Below, piece by piece: positions 19,511-29,190 of a stretch of 64,000 bases of DNA. Made by a program: the position numbers and the translations under genes. The notes below the pieces were generated by a model. It had not been told where the DNA came from. It searched no databases and saw nothing but the letters and a program-made list of their open reading frames with translations. The stretch is from JBDSZL01 sp039925145 (GTDB taxonomy: Bacteria; Acidobacteriota; Vicinamibacteria; Vicinamibacterales; SCN-69-37). The stretch's first letter is position 1; each line of letters begins with the position of its first letter. Where the stretch lies: contig JBDSZL010000001.1 in the NCBI GenBank assembly GCA_039925145.1, positions 11,602-75,601 on the forward strand, written 5' to 3'.

Positions 19511-19774
19511 GTGGGTGAGGGCGGGCGAACACTCACCGGCGCGGCCTTGGTGAAGGAAGTCAACCGCCGGATCCGCCTGGCGCGCAGCTATTGGGATGCG
19601 CGTAACAACCGGGCCTGCCGCGGTGAGCGCGCGAAGGCCATGGCCCTGTACGAGACACTCAACCCCGCCGAACGCGAGCAAGTGCCGGAGACGTTGCGCA
19701 TCTGGTTGCGGTACCGCAGCGAGAAATACTTTGGCGAGGGACGCACTCCGCCTCAAAAGCCCCGGTCGCGGTAA
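19511..19774 (+). CDS. small hypothetical protein
   Basis: An 87-residue basic, helical protein (LVKEVNRRIRLARSYWDARNN, LYETLNPAEREQVPETLRIWL). I do not recognise the family. The coding pattern is convincing and the gene follows the DUF3592 gene by 48 bases on the same strand. The LNPAEREQVPE segment reads like a small interaction helix pair. The start is a GTG with a moderate ribosome site. The 224 bases after it are gene-free, with a short AT-rich tract (TTTTTATCTATAA) that could hold the next promoter. Confidence 0.55.
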   Translation: MGEGGRTLTGAALVKEVNRRIRLARSYWDARNNRACRGERAKAMALYETLNPAEREQVPETLRIWLRYRSEKYFGEGRTPPQKPRSR

Positions 19775-19998
19775 ATTCTGGCGAACCGGATGGCTATCCG
19801 GCACGTCCAATGCTGCTAGGTCTGGTTGAAACTTGCGCTGTCCGTACGTGTTTGGGGTAAGGAACACGGGCACGCTGTACACCTCAACCGCGTGCTCGCG
19901 TTTTTATCTATAAGCCCGACCGGCGCCTGACCACCGGCCGCCCGGTTTGCTGCTGGGGACTTCGTCCTCTTCGCCTACCCTTCGTCGCGGGAGCGCCT

Positions 19999-22593
19999 GT
20001 GCGTAATCTGAAATCGTTCTTCATGTATTTCGTCTTAACACTCTTCGCCTCGGCGTTGCCCGCGTTAGCGCAAGCCCCATCGGATCGCGGACGGCTCACG
20101 CTGACCGTCACCGATCCCAGTGGCGGCGTCATCGCAGGGGCCAGGGTCACAGTGGCCGGACTCGATGCGGCCAGCACCGTGACTCCGCTTCCGGCCGTCA
20201 CCACCTCTGAAAAAGGCGTGGCGGTGTTCGAGAACATGGCCCTGGGTCGCTACACGGCCCGGGCAGAGTTCCCCGGATTCGACGCCGGGCTGCTCCGTGA
20301 ATTCCGGATCACCCGTGGCGAGAACAAGCAGGCCGTCGTACTCGCCCTGCAGAAACTCAATGAGTCGCTGACCGTGGGCGTCGACCGCCAGTCGGAAGGC
20401 GCGACCCGCGCTTCGCGCGCGTTCGGTTTAACGGTGACGCAAGAGCAGATCGACGCACTGTCAGACGATCCGGCTGACATGGCCAGACAGATCGCCGAGA
20501 TTGCCGGGCCCGATGCCATCATCCGCGTGGACAGCTTCGAGGGCCAGCAGTTACCACCGAAGGCCCAAATCAAGTCCATCCACGTCACCCGCGATCAGTT
20601 CGCGGCCGAGACCGAGCAGCCAGGGTCGACATTCGTCGACATCATCACCCAGCCGGGCGTGGGTCCCATTCGAGGACAAGCCAACCTCTCGTTTCGCGAC
20701 GGCTCGATGAGCGCGAAGAACCAGTTCACGCCGACCAGAGGTCCGGAACAGATCCGGAATATTGGCGTCAACATCGCTGGCGCGCTCGTGCAGCAGAAGG
20801 CTGGGTTTTCACTCAACGTCAGCGGTCAGAACAGCTACAGCACCCCGAACCTGAACGTCGCCTTACCGACCGGCAAGAGCTTCGATGTGTTGTCCCTGCG
20901 CCAGCCCATGACGTCGGTGAACGTCAGCGGGACCCTGGATTATGCGCTGACGCAGAATCAAACGCTGAAGTTCGGGTATTCGCAGAACCACAACGAGCGA
21001 CGAAACCAGGGCATCGGCGCCTACGACCTGGCCGAGCGTGCCTTTTCCCAGTTCAACAATCAGTACAACTTCCGCGTGCTCGAGGCGGGGCCGCTGGGGC
21101 GGCGCACGTTCATCAACTCGCGCCTGTCGATTGGCCGCATGAACTTCGGGAACGACTCCGTGGTGCAGGCACCGACGATTGTGGTGCAGGACGCGTTCAC
21201 CTCAGGTGGGGCGCAACGCGCCGGACGGGTCGACGGCAAGAACCTGAACTTTGCCTCGGATGTCGACTACGTCCGCGGCATCCACTCCTGGCGGACCGGC
21301 GTACAGATCTACGGCGACTGGTATCGCGCCACGCTGAACAACGACTATCTGGGCACCTACTACTTCAGCAATATCGAGGCGTTCCAGGCTGGCACTCCGT
21401 TGCTCTATACGCGGAGCATCGGCGACCCGTTGCTCAGCTTCTTCCACGCGAGGGTCGGCACCTATCTTCAGGACGACATCCGGGTGCGCAAGGGACTGAC
21501 ACTCAGCCCCGGCATTCGCTACAGCTACCAAACCCGCGTGAGCGATCGGGCTGCCTTCGAGCCTCGGCTGGGCATTACCTGGGCGCCCTTTCCTAATGGG
21601 GGGACGACGCTGCGCGCGAGCGGCGGAATCTTCCACGGCTGGCTCGATCCGGGCATCTGGTGGCAGACCGTGCGATCCGACGGCCAGCACCAGCGCGATC
21701 TCCTCATCAGCCATCCCCGCTATCCAGACCCAGAGCCGGCTCAGGCCGTTGGCGCCAGCACGACATACAAACTCGGTGACTACAAGCTCAACAAGAACTA
21801 CCGATACAGCGCCGGCATCGATCAACGATTTTCGCCGCGGGCAGGCGTGAACGTCCTCTACAACTATTACAACCAGAGTCAATTGCCACGAGGCATGAAC
21901 CTCAACCCCATCGTGAACGGCGCGCGTCTCGACCCGACGGCGGGCAACATCATCTCGACGGTGACCGACGCCGAGCTCCGACGCCACGAGGTGTACGTCA
22001 ACTTCAATCTCAGCCTGCTGGCGCCATCGCCGGCGGCGAACCGGGCGGCATTCAACTGGCGGCGGCTCACTGTCAACGGAGGCTACTCACTCCAGCATGC
22101 GCGGCGCAACGCGCTGGGGCCGTTCGATGTGCCGGCGAGTGGCACCCTCGACACGGAGTGGGGCCGCGGTCCGGCCGACAACCCGTACCGGGTCAACGTT
22201 GGAGTGACGAGCACCCAGGTGCGGAACCTCACGATCAACGTATCGGCCAACGCCGCAGACGGGCAACCCTACATGGAGATGACGGGGCTGGACAACAACG
22301 GCGACGGACTGCTCAACGACAGGCCCGACGGGGCCGGCCTCTGGTCGCTGCGCGGCGCGGGCGTCTGGACGCTCGCCAGCCGGTTCGCCTACAACATCCC
22401 GGTCCGCCCCTCGACCGGCGAGGGTGGTGCGCCGCAGCGGTACCGGGCGAGCGTGTCGGTGAGTATCAATAACCTCACCAACCACGCCAACTTCGTGGGC
22501 TACAGCGGCATCATGACATCGCCATTCTTCCTCCAACCCACCAACGTGATGAACCCGCGCAAGGTCGACGTTGGGATGAACATCTCCTTCTGA
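19999..22593 (+). CDS. TonB-dependent receptor with CarboxypepD_reg-like N terminus
   Basis: An 864-residue outer-membrane transporter. A signal peptide (ending ALAQA) leads into a carboxypeptidase-regulatory-like domain (LTLTVTDPSGGVIAGARV, GRYTARAEFPGF), a plug-like region (about 110-230) and a barrel rich in aromatic alternating strands that ends with MNISF, a proper terminal phenylalanine. The plug lacks a clear TonB box. No substrate can be read from the neighbours. GTG start at 19999 chosen from the signal peptide. It is smaller than the other receptor at 52.7-56.4 kb. Confidence 0.85.
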   Translation: MRNLKSFFMYFVLTLFASALPALAQAPSDRGRLTLTVTDPSGGVIAGARVTVAGLDAASTVTPLPAVTTSEKGVAVFENMALGRYTARAEFPGFDAGLLREFRITRGENKQAVVLALQKLNESLTVGVDRQSEGATRASRAFGLTVTQEQIDALSDDPADMARQIAEIAGPDAIIRVDSFEGQQLPPKAQIKSIHVTRDQFAAETEQPGSTFVDIITQPGVGPIRGQANLSFRDGSMSAKNQFTPTRGPEQIRNIGVNIAGALVQQKAGFSLNVSGQNSYSTPNLNVALPTGKSFDVLSLRQPMTSVNVSGTLDYALTQNQTLKFGYSQNHNERRNQGIGAYDLAERAFSQFNNQYNFRVLEAGPLGRRTFINSRLSIGRMNFGNDSVVQAPTIVVQDAFTSGGAQRAGRVDGKNLNFASDVDYVRGIHSWRTGVQIYGDWYRATLNNDYLGTYYFSNIEAFQAGTPLLYTRSIGDPLLSFFHARVGTYLQDDIRVRKGLTLSPGIRYSYQTRVSDRAAFEPRLGITWAPFPNGGTTLRASGGIFHGWLDPGIWWQTVRSDGQHQRDLLISHPRYPDPEPAQAVGASTTYKLGDYKLNKNYRYSAGIDQRFSPRAGVNVLYNYYNQSQLPRGMNLNPIVNGARLDPTAGNIISTVTDAELRRHEVYVNFNLSLLAPSPAANRAAFNWRRLTVNGGYSLQHARRNALGPFDVPASGTLDTEWGRGPADNPYRVNVGVTSTQVRNLTINVSANAADGQPYMEMTGLDNNGDGLLNDRPDGAGLWSLRGAGVWTLASRFAYNIPVRPSTGEGGAPQRYRASVSVSINNLTNHANFVGYSGIMTSPFFLQPTNVMNPRKVDVGMNISF

Positions 22594-22641
22594 TCGGAAC
22601 CTCTGACCCAGGTAACGGCCAGCGACACCAGTTGCCGGCCG

Positions 22642-22785
22642 TTACTGGGCGAACTGCGCCGGATTGGCGTCGAACTTCGCCTTGCACTCTTCCGAGCAGA
22701 AGTAGTACTTCCGTGCGCCGTACTGCGACTCGGCCTGAGCCTCGGCCGGGTCAACTTCCATCCCACAGACCACATCTTTTTCCAT
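22642..22785 (-). CDS. YHS-domain metal-binding mini-protein
   Basis: A 47-residue protein starting MEKDVVCGMEVDP and containing KYYFCSEECKAKFDANPAQF, the YHS/TRASH-like fold. The cysteines of DVVCGM and FCSEEC would bind a metal ion, probably copper or a related soft metal; that is family knowledge. A perfect AGGAGG lies five bases before the ATG. It stands alone between the TonB receptor and a small membrane gene. Too short for length-filtered gene callers. Confidence 0.85.
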   Translation of the reverse strand: MEKDVVCGMEVDPAEAQAESQYGARKYYFCSEECKAKFDANPAQFAQ

Positions 22786-22975
22786 CACAACCTCCTATCG
22801 GACCGTCTGGCCTTGTCACAGCAAGGCGCGGGCCACTCGTCGCGTAAGGGCCGCGCAGGCGCGCCCGGTGCAACTGCTGCAGTTCGGCCGTCGTAACTCA
22901 CCCTGTTACAGGCAACTGACGATGCCGGCGTCAAGCGGGAAGCGAAGCCGCTGAGGAGCCTTGGTGCGTGTCGAA

Positions 22976-23326
22976 ATGAACACAACGTGGGTCTTTGTGG
23001 CCTTGGTCTTCCCCCTCGTCGGGGCCCTGGTGGTGGCGTCTCCGTTCTGGCTGATGCGTGTCGGCGACGACATGGGTTCGATTGCCGGTGCGGGGGTCGT
23101 CCTAGCCTGTGCCGTGACATTCATCGCGCGCGAGTATGGGGAGGTACTGGCGATCACGCAGCGCTGCATCGCGTCGAGTATCGGATGTCACTTTCATCCG
23201 GAACCGTTCGTGCGTTACAGCATCTTTGGTGCCATCTCCATAGGGCAAGTCTTTCTCCTCTTCCTGATGGGCCTCTCGGTGGAAGAGCGGCTCCGCGCCA
23301 CTGACCGACGGCAGGCCGCGCAATGA
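22976..23326 (+). CDS. small membrane protein of unknown function
   Basis: A 116-residue protein with about three hydrophobic spans (WVFVALVFPLVGALVVASPFWL; IAGAGVVLACAVTFIA; IFGAISIGQVFLLFLMGLS) and a cysteine-containing loop (TQRCIASSIGCHFHPEPF). I do not recognise the family. ATG at 22976 is used; an in-frame GTG lies 15 bases earlier. The stop overlaps the ATG of the following CarboxypepD_reg-like gene, so they form an operon. The 175 bases before it show nothing specific. Confidence 0.55.
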   Translation: MNTTWVFVALVFPLVGALVVASPFWLMRVGDDMGSIAGAGVVLACAVTFIAREYGEVLAITQRCIASSIGCHFHPEPFVRYSIFGAISIGQVFLLFLMGLSVEERLRATDRRQAAQ

Positions 23327-25038
23327 CGACGATGCGATGGGGGACAATCGTGCGCTCGGGTGCGTGCGCGTCTGCCCTGGCGATGCTGCTGAGCCACACC
23401 GCTGGGGCGGTACAGAGTGGGAGATCTGCCGAGTCACCCAGAGATCCTGCACTCCTGTCAGGACTTCCACCCGTTAGCGCCGCTCGGCTCTCGGGCCGGG
23501 TCACAGCGGCGGGATACTCCCAGCGTCCTCTTCGTCGTGCAATGGTCCAACTGGGGACTGGCAACCTCCAGACGGCGCGATGGACCTCAACAAACGATAA
23601 CGGCGAGTGGGCATTCGCGAACGTCAGCCCTGGCACCTACACGGTGTCGGCCTCCAAAGACGGTTACGTCAGCATGGGTTTTGGACAGAGGAAACCCTTC
23701 GGGCCGGCCATGCCCATCAACGTGACGGGCACGGGAGCACGTGACGATCTGAACATCATCCTTCCTGCAGGCGGAGTGATTACTGGACGGATTACCGACG
23801 ATGCAGGTGAGCCGACAGGGGGCGCGCTTGTGCAAGCCCAGCGGCTCACATTCGTTGACGGACATCGAGCACTGTCTCCCGCTGCCTCCAGTTCCCTGCC
23901 TTTCACGAACGGGGGCCTCACGGACGATCGGGGTGAGTACCGAATCTATGGGCTGCCGGCCGGGACCTATTACGTCTCGGCCACCGACGGCCACATTGTC
24001 GCTGGACAATCCGACGACCGGGCCAGGTATGCCACCAGCTATTACCCCGGCACCCCCTCGGTCAGCGAAGCTCGCTCGATCCAGGTCGTGCCCGGCGAGT
24101 CGGCGTCTGCCACCTTCGGACTTTCCCTCACGACGGTGACAGACGTATCCGGACAGGTCGTCAATGCCGCGGGCGAACCCGTGCCCGCCAGCCTTCGATT
24201 AGAAGTTGTCGCCGCGGGCCACGCGCTCGAGGTCGGCAGCCGCCTGTCGGCAGCAGCCGACCGGTCGGGTTTCTTCGTGATCAAGGGCGTCCCGGGCGGC
24301 GAGTACTTCCTGCAAGCGCGCGGTATCGGTCCAAATCCAGAATTCGCCGCCGTTCGGGTGACAGTCGCGGGCCAGGATCTGAGGGACCTGCTCATCACCA
24401 CCAAACCCGGCGGCTCCGCCGCTGGACGGCTCCTCAGTGACGGACCATCTGCAGACCTCGAGCCCGGCGCCTTTATCGTGGTGGCAGTGCCGGTCGGGCC
24501 AGGAGCCATGGCAGTTCGACTAGGAGCTTCCACGGCAGCACGCCCCAATCCTGGCGGCGTTTTCACCATCAGCGGCATCGCCGGCCGCCATCTGTTTCGG
24601 CTTTTGAATGCCCCGCCCGGTTGGGCGCTGAAATCGGTGACGATTGCCGGGGCCGACGTCATCGATCTCGGCTATGAGTTTGGCGGTGGCCAGACTGTAC
24701 CGGTGGAAGTCATGGTGTCCCGCCAGATGGCCACCATCTCTGGCGTCGTGATCGATGGCGCTCGCCGACCCGTGCCAGAGGCATCAGTCGTCGCGTTCTC
24801 ACCCGACGAGACGAAGTGGGGCCCCAGAACACGTTACATCGCCACGACATCGATCAACGCAGACGGGTCCTTTCAGCTGGCTGGCCTCCCTCCTGGCGAC
24901 TACGTCTGTGTAGCGGTTTCCCCGTTGGAGGCAGGCGATGAAACAGACCCGGCTCGCCTGACACGATGGAAATCCACTGGCGTGCGGCTCTCCGTACGGG
25001 ACGGCGACTCCCGCGTGACGCTAACGATCACACCGTAG
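23323..25038 (+). CDS. secreted multi-domain CarboxypepD_reg-like protein (A)
   Basis: A 571-residue secreted protein with a signal peptide (SALAMLLSHTAGAVQS). It is built of repeated beta-sandwich domains of the carboxypeptidase-regulatory-like type: GRVTAAGYSQRPLRRAMV, AGGVITGRITDDAGEPTGG, DVSGQVVNAAGEPVPASL and ISGVVIDGARRPVPEA. Recurring blocks include DDRGEYRIYGLPAGTYYVSA and SYYPGTPSVSEA, shared with four other proteins in this window. No catalytic residues are evident. Translationally coupled to the small membrane protein ahead of it. Function unknown; probably surface or periplasmic. Confidence 0.8.
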   Translation: MTTMRWGTIVRSGACASALAMLLSHTAGAVQSGRSAESPRDPALLSGLPPVSAARLSGRVTAAGYSQRPLRRAMVQLGTGNLQTARWTSTNDNGEWAFANVSPGTYTVSASKDGYVSMGFGQRKPFGPAMPINVTGTGARDDLNIILPAGGVITGRITDDAGEPTGGALVQAQRLTFVDGHRALSPAASSSLPFTNGGLTDDRGEYRIYGLPAGTYYVSATDGHIVAGQSDDRARYATSYYPGTPSVSEARSIQVVPGESASATFGLSLTTVTDVSGQVVNAAGEPVPASLRLEVVAAGHALEVGSRLSAAADRSGFFVIKGVPGGEYFLQARGIGPNPEFAAVRVTVAGQDLRDLLITTKPGGSAAGRLLSDGPSADLEPGAFIVVAVPVGPGAMAVRLGASTAARPNPGGVFTISGIAGRHLFRLLNAPPGWALKSVTIAGADVIDLGYEFGGGQTVPVEVMVSRQMATISGVVIDGARRPVPEASVVAFSPDETKWGPRTRYIATTSINADGSFQLAGLPPGDYVCVAVSPLEAGDETDPARLTRWKSTGVRLSVRDGDSRVTLTITP

Positions 25039-25096
25039 CGGGCGCACCGTCCGCCACTTCGGCATCTCGCTTGCAAACGCCGTCAGCGAGGTTCCT

Positions 25097-25279
25097 ATGG
25101 CAAAGAAGGCGACCAAGCGCGAATTGATCAACACCGGGACAGACAAGCGTTTTGTTCGGCGTGGCGCCAGCGGGCAGTTCAAAGAGTCCGACGATGTCGG
25201 AAAGTCGCTCACGACCGATCGTCGTCAAACGGCCAAGACCAAGGTAAAGAGCGGACAGGGCGATAAGGGAGATCGGTAG
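25097..25279 (+). CDS. small conserved basic protein
   Basis: A 60-residue, very basic protein (MAKKATKRELINTGTDKRF, RRGASGQFKESDDVGKSL, KTKVKSGQGDKGDR). I recall this as a widespread conserved hypothetical with the RELIxTGTDKR start; its charge suggests nucleic-acid binding, which is a guess. Its stop is next to the GTG start of the DUF6766 gene, so both are co-transcribed. Confidence 0.75.
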   Translation: MAKKATKRELINTGTDKRFVRRGASGQFKESDDVGKSLTTDRRQTAKTKVKSGQGDKGDR

Positions 25280-26022
25280 TGGACTCCCCGGCTGGGGCCG
25301 ACGCGTTTCCTGTTGTGCCGACCGCGCTTCACTCCTCCACCACGACAACGCTCGGGACGGCCAGGCAGTGGCTCCACGATCGGTCCCTCACGCTGGTGTT
25401 CATGGGGTGCTTCGTGGCCTTTCTCGTCGGCCAGGTGATGACCGGATGGGCGGCGTACAACAACGAGCAGCGGGAGCACCAACAGGCGACCGTGGGTCTC
25501 GCCGGTTACCTCGTCACCGGTCACGTCTGGGAGGCCACATTCGAGAACTGGGAGAGCGAGTTCCTCCAGATGGCCATGTTCGTCGGGCTCACGACGCGGC
25601 TGTATCAGAAGGGTTCGCCAGAGTCGAGGCGGCCCGGCGCGGTGGAACTGGTCGACGCGGACCCGCGCCGATTCAAACACCTGCCCGATGTGCCCTGGCC
25701 GGTTCGCCGAGGGGGGTGGATCTTGCGTCTCTACGAGCACTCCTTGCTCATCGCTCTCGGCAGTCTGTTTCTGCTGTCCTGGGTTGGCCACGGCCTGGGT
25801 GGCTGGGCGGAATTGCGGTCCGACCAGATCAGCCACGGAGAGGCGCCTGGAACCCTGGCGGACTATCTCCTGTCGGCGCGGTTCTGGTTCGAGTCGCTGC
25901 AGAACTGGCAGAGCGAGTTCCTCGCCATGGGAGCCATGGTCTGGCTCTCGGTCTATCTGCGGCAGCGGGGATCGCCTGAGTCGAAGCCGGTCCACGCGCC
26001 CCATTCGGAAACGGGACGCTGA
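25279..26022 (+). CDS. DUF6766-family membrane protein
   Basis: A 247-residue protein with two homologous halves, each a membrane span (LVFMGCFVAFLVGQVMTGW; SLLIALGSLFLLSWVGHGLGGW) followed by the signature FENWESEFLQM or LQNWQSEFLAMG and a second span ending in RLYQKGSPESR or YLRQRGSPESK. That duplicated NWxSEFLxM ... GSPES pattern is the DUF6766 hallmark. Function unknown. GTG start overlaps the stop of the small basic protein. Confidence 0.8.
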   Translation: MDSPAGADAFPVVPTALHSSTTTTLGTARQWLHDRSLTLVFMGCFVAFLVGQVMTGWAAYNNEQREHQQATVGLAGYLVTGHVWEATFENWESEFLQMAMFVGLTTRLYQKGSPESRRPGAVELVDADPRRFKHLPDVPWPVRRGGWILRLYEHSLLIALGSLFLLSWVGHGLGGWAELRSDQISHGEAPGTLADYLLSARFWFESLQNWQSEFLAMGAMVWLSVYLRQRGSPESKPVHAPHSETGR

Positions 26023-26087
26023 ATCCAGCCAACGCCCGCACGCACTGGCGGCTCGGCCGGGATCCTCCTCCACAGAGTTCGCGTAGC

Positions 26088-27281
26088 ATGACACTTATGC
26101 GCTCGGTCCCCTCATTCCCTCGTGGGTCGCTGTTCCTAGCGACGGTCATAGCCCTCGCACTGCTCGCGGTCACGCCCGACGCCCGCCAGACACCGGCAGG
26201 CACCGCCACGCCAACGCCTCAGCAGGCGCAGACAAGCGCAGTTCAGGCGCTCACCGCCCTGCCCGCGCTCAGTAACGCAGACTTCTGGCGCCTCACCTCG
26301 GAGCTGTCGGAGCCTGACGGCACTTTCCACTCGGAGAATCTGGTTTCGAACGAAGCGCGCTTTCAGAACATCGTGCCCGACCTGGTCAAGCGCGTCGTGC
26401 CGGGGCGTGCCTATGTTGGCGTCGGCTCGGAACAGAACTTCACGTACATCGCCGCCACGAAGCCCTCTCACGTTTTCATCCTCGACATACGGCGCGGCAA
26501 CACCGACCTGCACCTGCTCTACAAGGCACTATTTGAGACCTCGGTGGATCGGGCGGAGTTCGTGTCGCGGGTCTTCGGACGCCCGCGGCCTGCCGGGCTC
26601 AATACGGCCTCGACGGCCGAGGCGATTTTCGCCGCGTTCGAGCGCGCCGCGCCGAGCCAGGCGCTGCACGACCGCACCTATCGCGATGTCATCACGTACT
26701 TGACGACCACACGCGGCTTCGCGCTCTCGGAGGGAGATCGACAGGGAATCGCGTACGTCTACGACGCGTGGTTCGGGCCGGGGCCGGCGATCAGCTATCA
26801 GTTGACCGCTTCGGGTGGCGGAGGCTTCGGTCGTGGCGGCGGCCGCGGCGCAAACGCCACCTACGCCGCGCTGATGACCTCGAGCGATGCGGCAGGCAAG
26901 AACTGGAGCTATCTTGCGACCGAGGACAACTACCGCTTTCTCAAGACACTCCACTCCCAGAACCGGATCGTGCCCATCGTCGGCAACTTCGGCGGCCCGA
27001 AGGCACTGCGTGCGGTCGCGACTTACCTTCGCCAGAACCGCCTGGTCGTCTCAACCTTCTACACATCCAACGTGCAGCAGTACCTCGTTCAGGACCGCAT
27101 CTGGGACGCCTTCTGCGCCAGCGCCACAACGTTGCCCATGGATGGGTCGAGCACGATGATCCGCTCGCAGCGAGCGGGGTTCGCAGGCGCCCCGCAGTCC
27201 GCGGGCGGGGGGTTCATGCTCGACCTGCTTCCGTTGCGGGAGAGCGTCGGCCAGTGCGCGACGTCTATCGCCCCGAGGTGA
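26088..27281 (+). CDS. conserved secreted protein of unknown function
   Basis: A 397-residue protein with a signal peptide (LATVIALALLAVTPDAR). The core has AYVGVGSEQNFTYIAATKPSHVFILDIRRGN, a glycine loop, strand and acidic end reminiscent of a Rossmann-type methyltransferase, followed by LLYKALFETS and the SRVFGRPRP region. Later it has EDNYRFLKTLHSQNRIVPIVGNFGG and a glycine-rich GGGGFGRGGGRG insert. I cannot name the family. It converges on the next gene with a 17-base overlap, so neither leaves room for a dedicated terminator. Confidence 0.6.
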   Translation: MTLMRSVPSFPRGSLFLATVIALALLAVTPDARQTPAGTATPTPQQAQTSAVQALTALPALSNADFWRLTSELSEPDGTFHSENLVSNEARFQNIVPDLVKRVVPGRAYVGVGSEQNFTYIAATKPSHVFILDIRRGNTDLHLLYKALFETSVDRAEFVSRVFGRPRPAGLNTASTAEAIFAAFERAAPSQALHDRTYRDVITYLTTTRGFALSEGDRQGIAYVYDAWFGPGPAISYQLTASGGGGFGRGGGRGANATYAALMTSSDAAGKNWSYLATEDNYRFLKTLHSQNRIVPIVGNFGGPKALRAVATYLRQNRLVVSTFYTSNVQQYLVQDRIWDAFCASATTLPMDGSSTMIRSQRAGFAGAPQSAGGGFMLDLLPLRESVGQCATSIAPR

Positions 27282-29190
27282 TACTGAAGTCCTGAATCTT
27301 CTTCTCGCCAAGGGCGAGCGTTACGGGCAGCGAGGCACCGACGAGGCCGTCGAGAAATGACGGATCGTTCAGATCACTCGCAGCCATATCGGTGAGCGCG
27401 GCGATCCGATACGTTCCCGGCGGCAGGTCAGTGATCGTGAAGCGCCCATCGGTGCCAGGGCGCGTGCTCTTGATCCGGCGCATCGATTCCCACAGACCCC
27501 TCTCAGCGGGAAACACGACGACCGTGTAGTCGGGAGCAGCCACGCCCGATGCATCCTGGAGGCGACCGCTGATCTCCTGCGTGACATCGGTAAATGTGAG
27601 CACGGCCTCGGATGGTGCGCCGGATGCGAGTACGTCGAACGCGACGTCGAGCGCGTCGCGGTCCCCGACCATCGCCGACAACAAGTTCCAGGCCGCGCCT
27701 GGGGTAGAGGCGGCGCCCGAACGGCCCGCCAGAAAACCTCCGAAAATCCGGTACCTGCCTGGCGTAATGCCAGTCGCCGTCAGCCGTCCGGCTGCATCCA
27801 CAGTCACCTGAGGCGGCGAGAAGGCCCCGCCGGACGTGACCATCGGTGTCATGGAGACGCGGACCGACGACAGATCCGCCGGCGCCGCGAGGCCTTGCCT
27901 CGAACTGAACACCACACGACCGCTGAGGGTGAGCCCGGGCTGCAGCGTCACCACGACATCTGTCACATCCTGACCGTCGACGACGACGTCCGCCTGACCC
28001 CATAAAGGTGGCCCCGCCTGACCTGACGCTGAGCTATCGGCGTGGAACACGGTGGATGTCATCGTCGCCGTGCCGCCGCCACCGCCATTGAACTGCATGA
28101 CCATCGGCCCGCCGCCGGTGCGGGCGCTGATTAAATACTGACCCGGCGAGATGCCGGACAGGGAAAAGTGACCGTCTTTCGCCACTGTCGCCCGATTCAT
28201 GAGTGCCCCCGACAGCAGCGATGGCGTCGTCGCCGAAGCGTTCGCGACGAGCATGAGTTGCACACTCTCGGGCGGCACACCACCGGGTGTCAGCACCTGA
28301 CCTTCGACACGTGCCGTACGGACGACCTGCAACCGGACGTCTATGCCCGATCGCTCGTCGCCGGCCGACACATTTATCGCGGTCGCCGCCGATGCCGATG
28401 GCGTCCCCGGGTAATAGACAGCGGCGAGGGTCCCCGTCGGCGGCGCAGCAGGTCTTGCCGGCGTCTGAGGAGTCGTGGCGCCGACTCCTCCGCGGCCACC
28501 CACTACTGGCCGCTGCATCTCAGCCAATGCCGCGCGAATTTCCTCGTCGGTCGACACCCGAATCTCGGCCGGTCCCAGGCTGCGCGGGGTGGCCACGATC
28601 AGATAGTCGCCAGGAGGCAGCCCGTAGAGACGGTACTCACCTTGATCGTCGGTCCGGTTCGATACCGACGCGCCAGTCGTCTGAACTGGCGCGGGCGTTC
28701 GCTCGCCGTTGAGTTGCGGACGATATTGCATGGCCCGTACTTCCACATCAAAGGCAGGGTCGCCGCCCTGGTCGGTGATTGTGCCGCTGATGACAGCGCC
28801 ACGACTGAGGACGACGTTCAGACGATCGACGCGTTGACCATCGGCGAGGACGATTGTCGTGCCCGGTCTGTCGTAACGCTTCGCGCCATATGCCGTACTG
28901 ACGAGCCCGGCTTTGCGGGCCCTCAATGTGTAGCGTCCGGCCGGCAGTCCCTTGATCGCGAATTGGCCGCGCTCGTCGGTCCACGCCTCGGCCTCCTCGG
29001 TGCCCGTCACCGTCACCACGGCACGATTGACCGGTTGCGCGGGCGAGGCGTCGTTGAGGATCGTGCCTGTCAACTCCGCTGTGCGGGCGACGCTGGATGC
29101 AAGCGGTCGGGCGTCGCGCACCCCGGCTTGCCCGCCGGCGGCCAGCGACACCGCGGCCGCACAGATGAGGAGCACGGTTTGTCGGGTCAT
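27265..29190 (-). CDS. secreted multi-domain CarboxypepD_reg-like protein (B)
   Basis: A 641-residue secreted protein: signal peptide TVLLICAAAVSLAAGGQ, then repeats of the regulatory-like sandwich (LTGTILNDASPAQPVNRAV, ISGTITDQGGDPAFDVEV, VEGQVLTPGGVPPESVQL, LSGRVVFSSRQG and a last ISGRLQDASGVAAPDY). It contains DDQGEYRLYGLPPGDYLIVA and VYYPGTPSASAATAINVSAG, the same blocks as its paralogues. The start at 29190 overlaps the stop of the upstream paralogue by four bases. The frame is open above, but that shadows the neighbour. Confidence 0.8.
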   Translation of the reverse strand: MTRQTVLLICAAAVSLAAGGQAGVRDARPLASSVARTAELTGTILNDASPAQPVNRAVVTVTGTEEAEAWTDERGQFAIKGLPAGRYTLRARKAGLVSTAYGAKRYDRPGTTIVLADGQRVDRLNVVLSRGAVISGTITDQGGDPAFDVEVRAMQYRPQLNGERTPAPVQTTGASVSNRTDDQGEYRLYGLPPGDYLIVATPRSLGPAEIRVSTDEEIRAALAEMQRPVVGGRGGVGATTPQTPARPAAPPTGTLAAVYYPGTPSASAATAINVSAGDERSGIDVRLQVVRTARVEGQVLTPGGVPPESVQLMLVANASATTPSLLSGALMNRATVAKDGHFSLSGISPGQYLISARTGGGPMVMQFNGGGGGTATMTSTVFHADSSASGQAGPPLWGQADVVVDGQDVTDVVVTLQPGLTLSGRVVFSSRQGLAAPADLSSVRVSMTPMVTSGGAFSPPQVTVDAAGRLTATGITPGRYRIFGGFLAGRSGAASTPGAAWNLLSAMVGDRDALDVAFDVLASGAPSEAVLTFTDVTQEISGRLQDASGVAAPDYTVVVFPAERGLWESMRRIKSTRPGTDGRFTITDLPPGTYRIAALTDMAASDLNDPSFLDGLVGASLPVTLALGEKKIQDFSITSGR

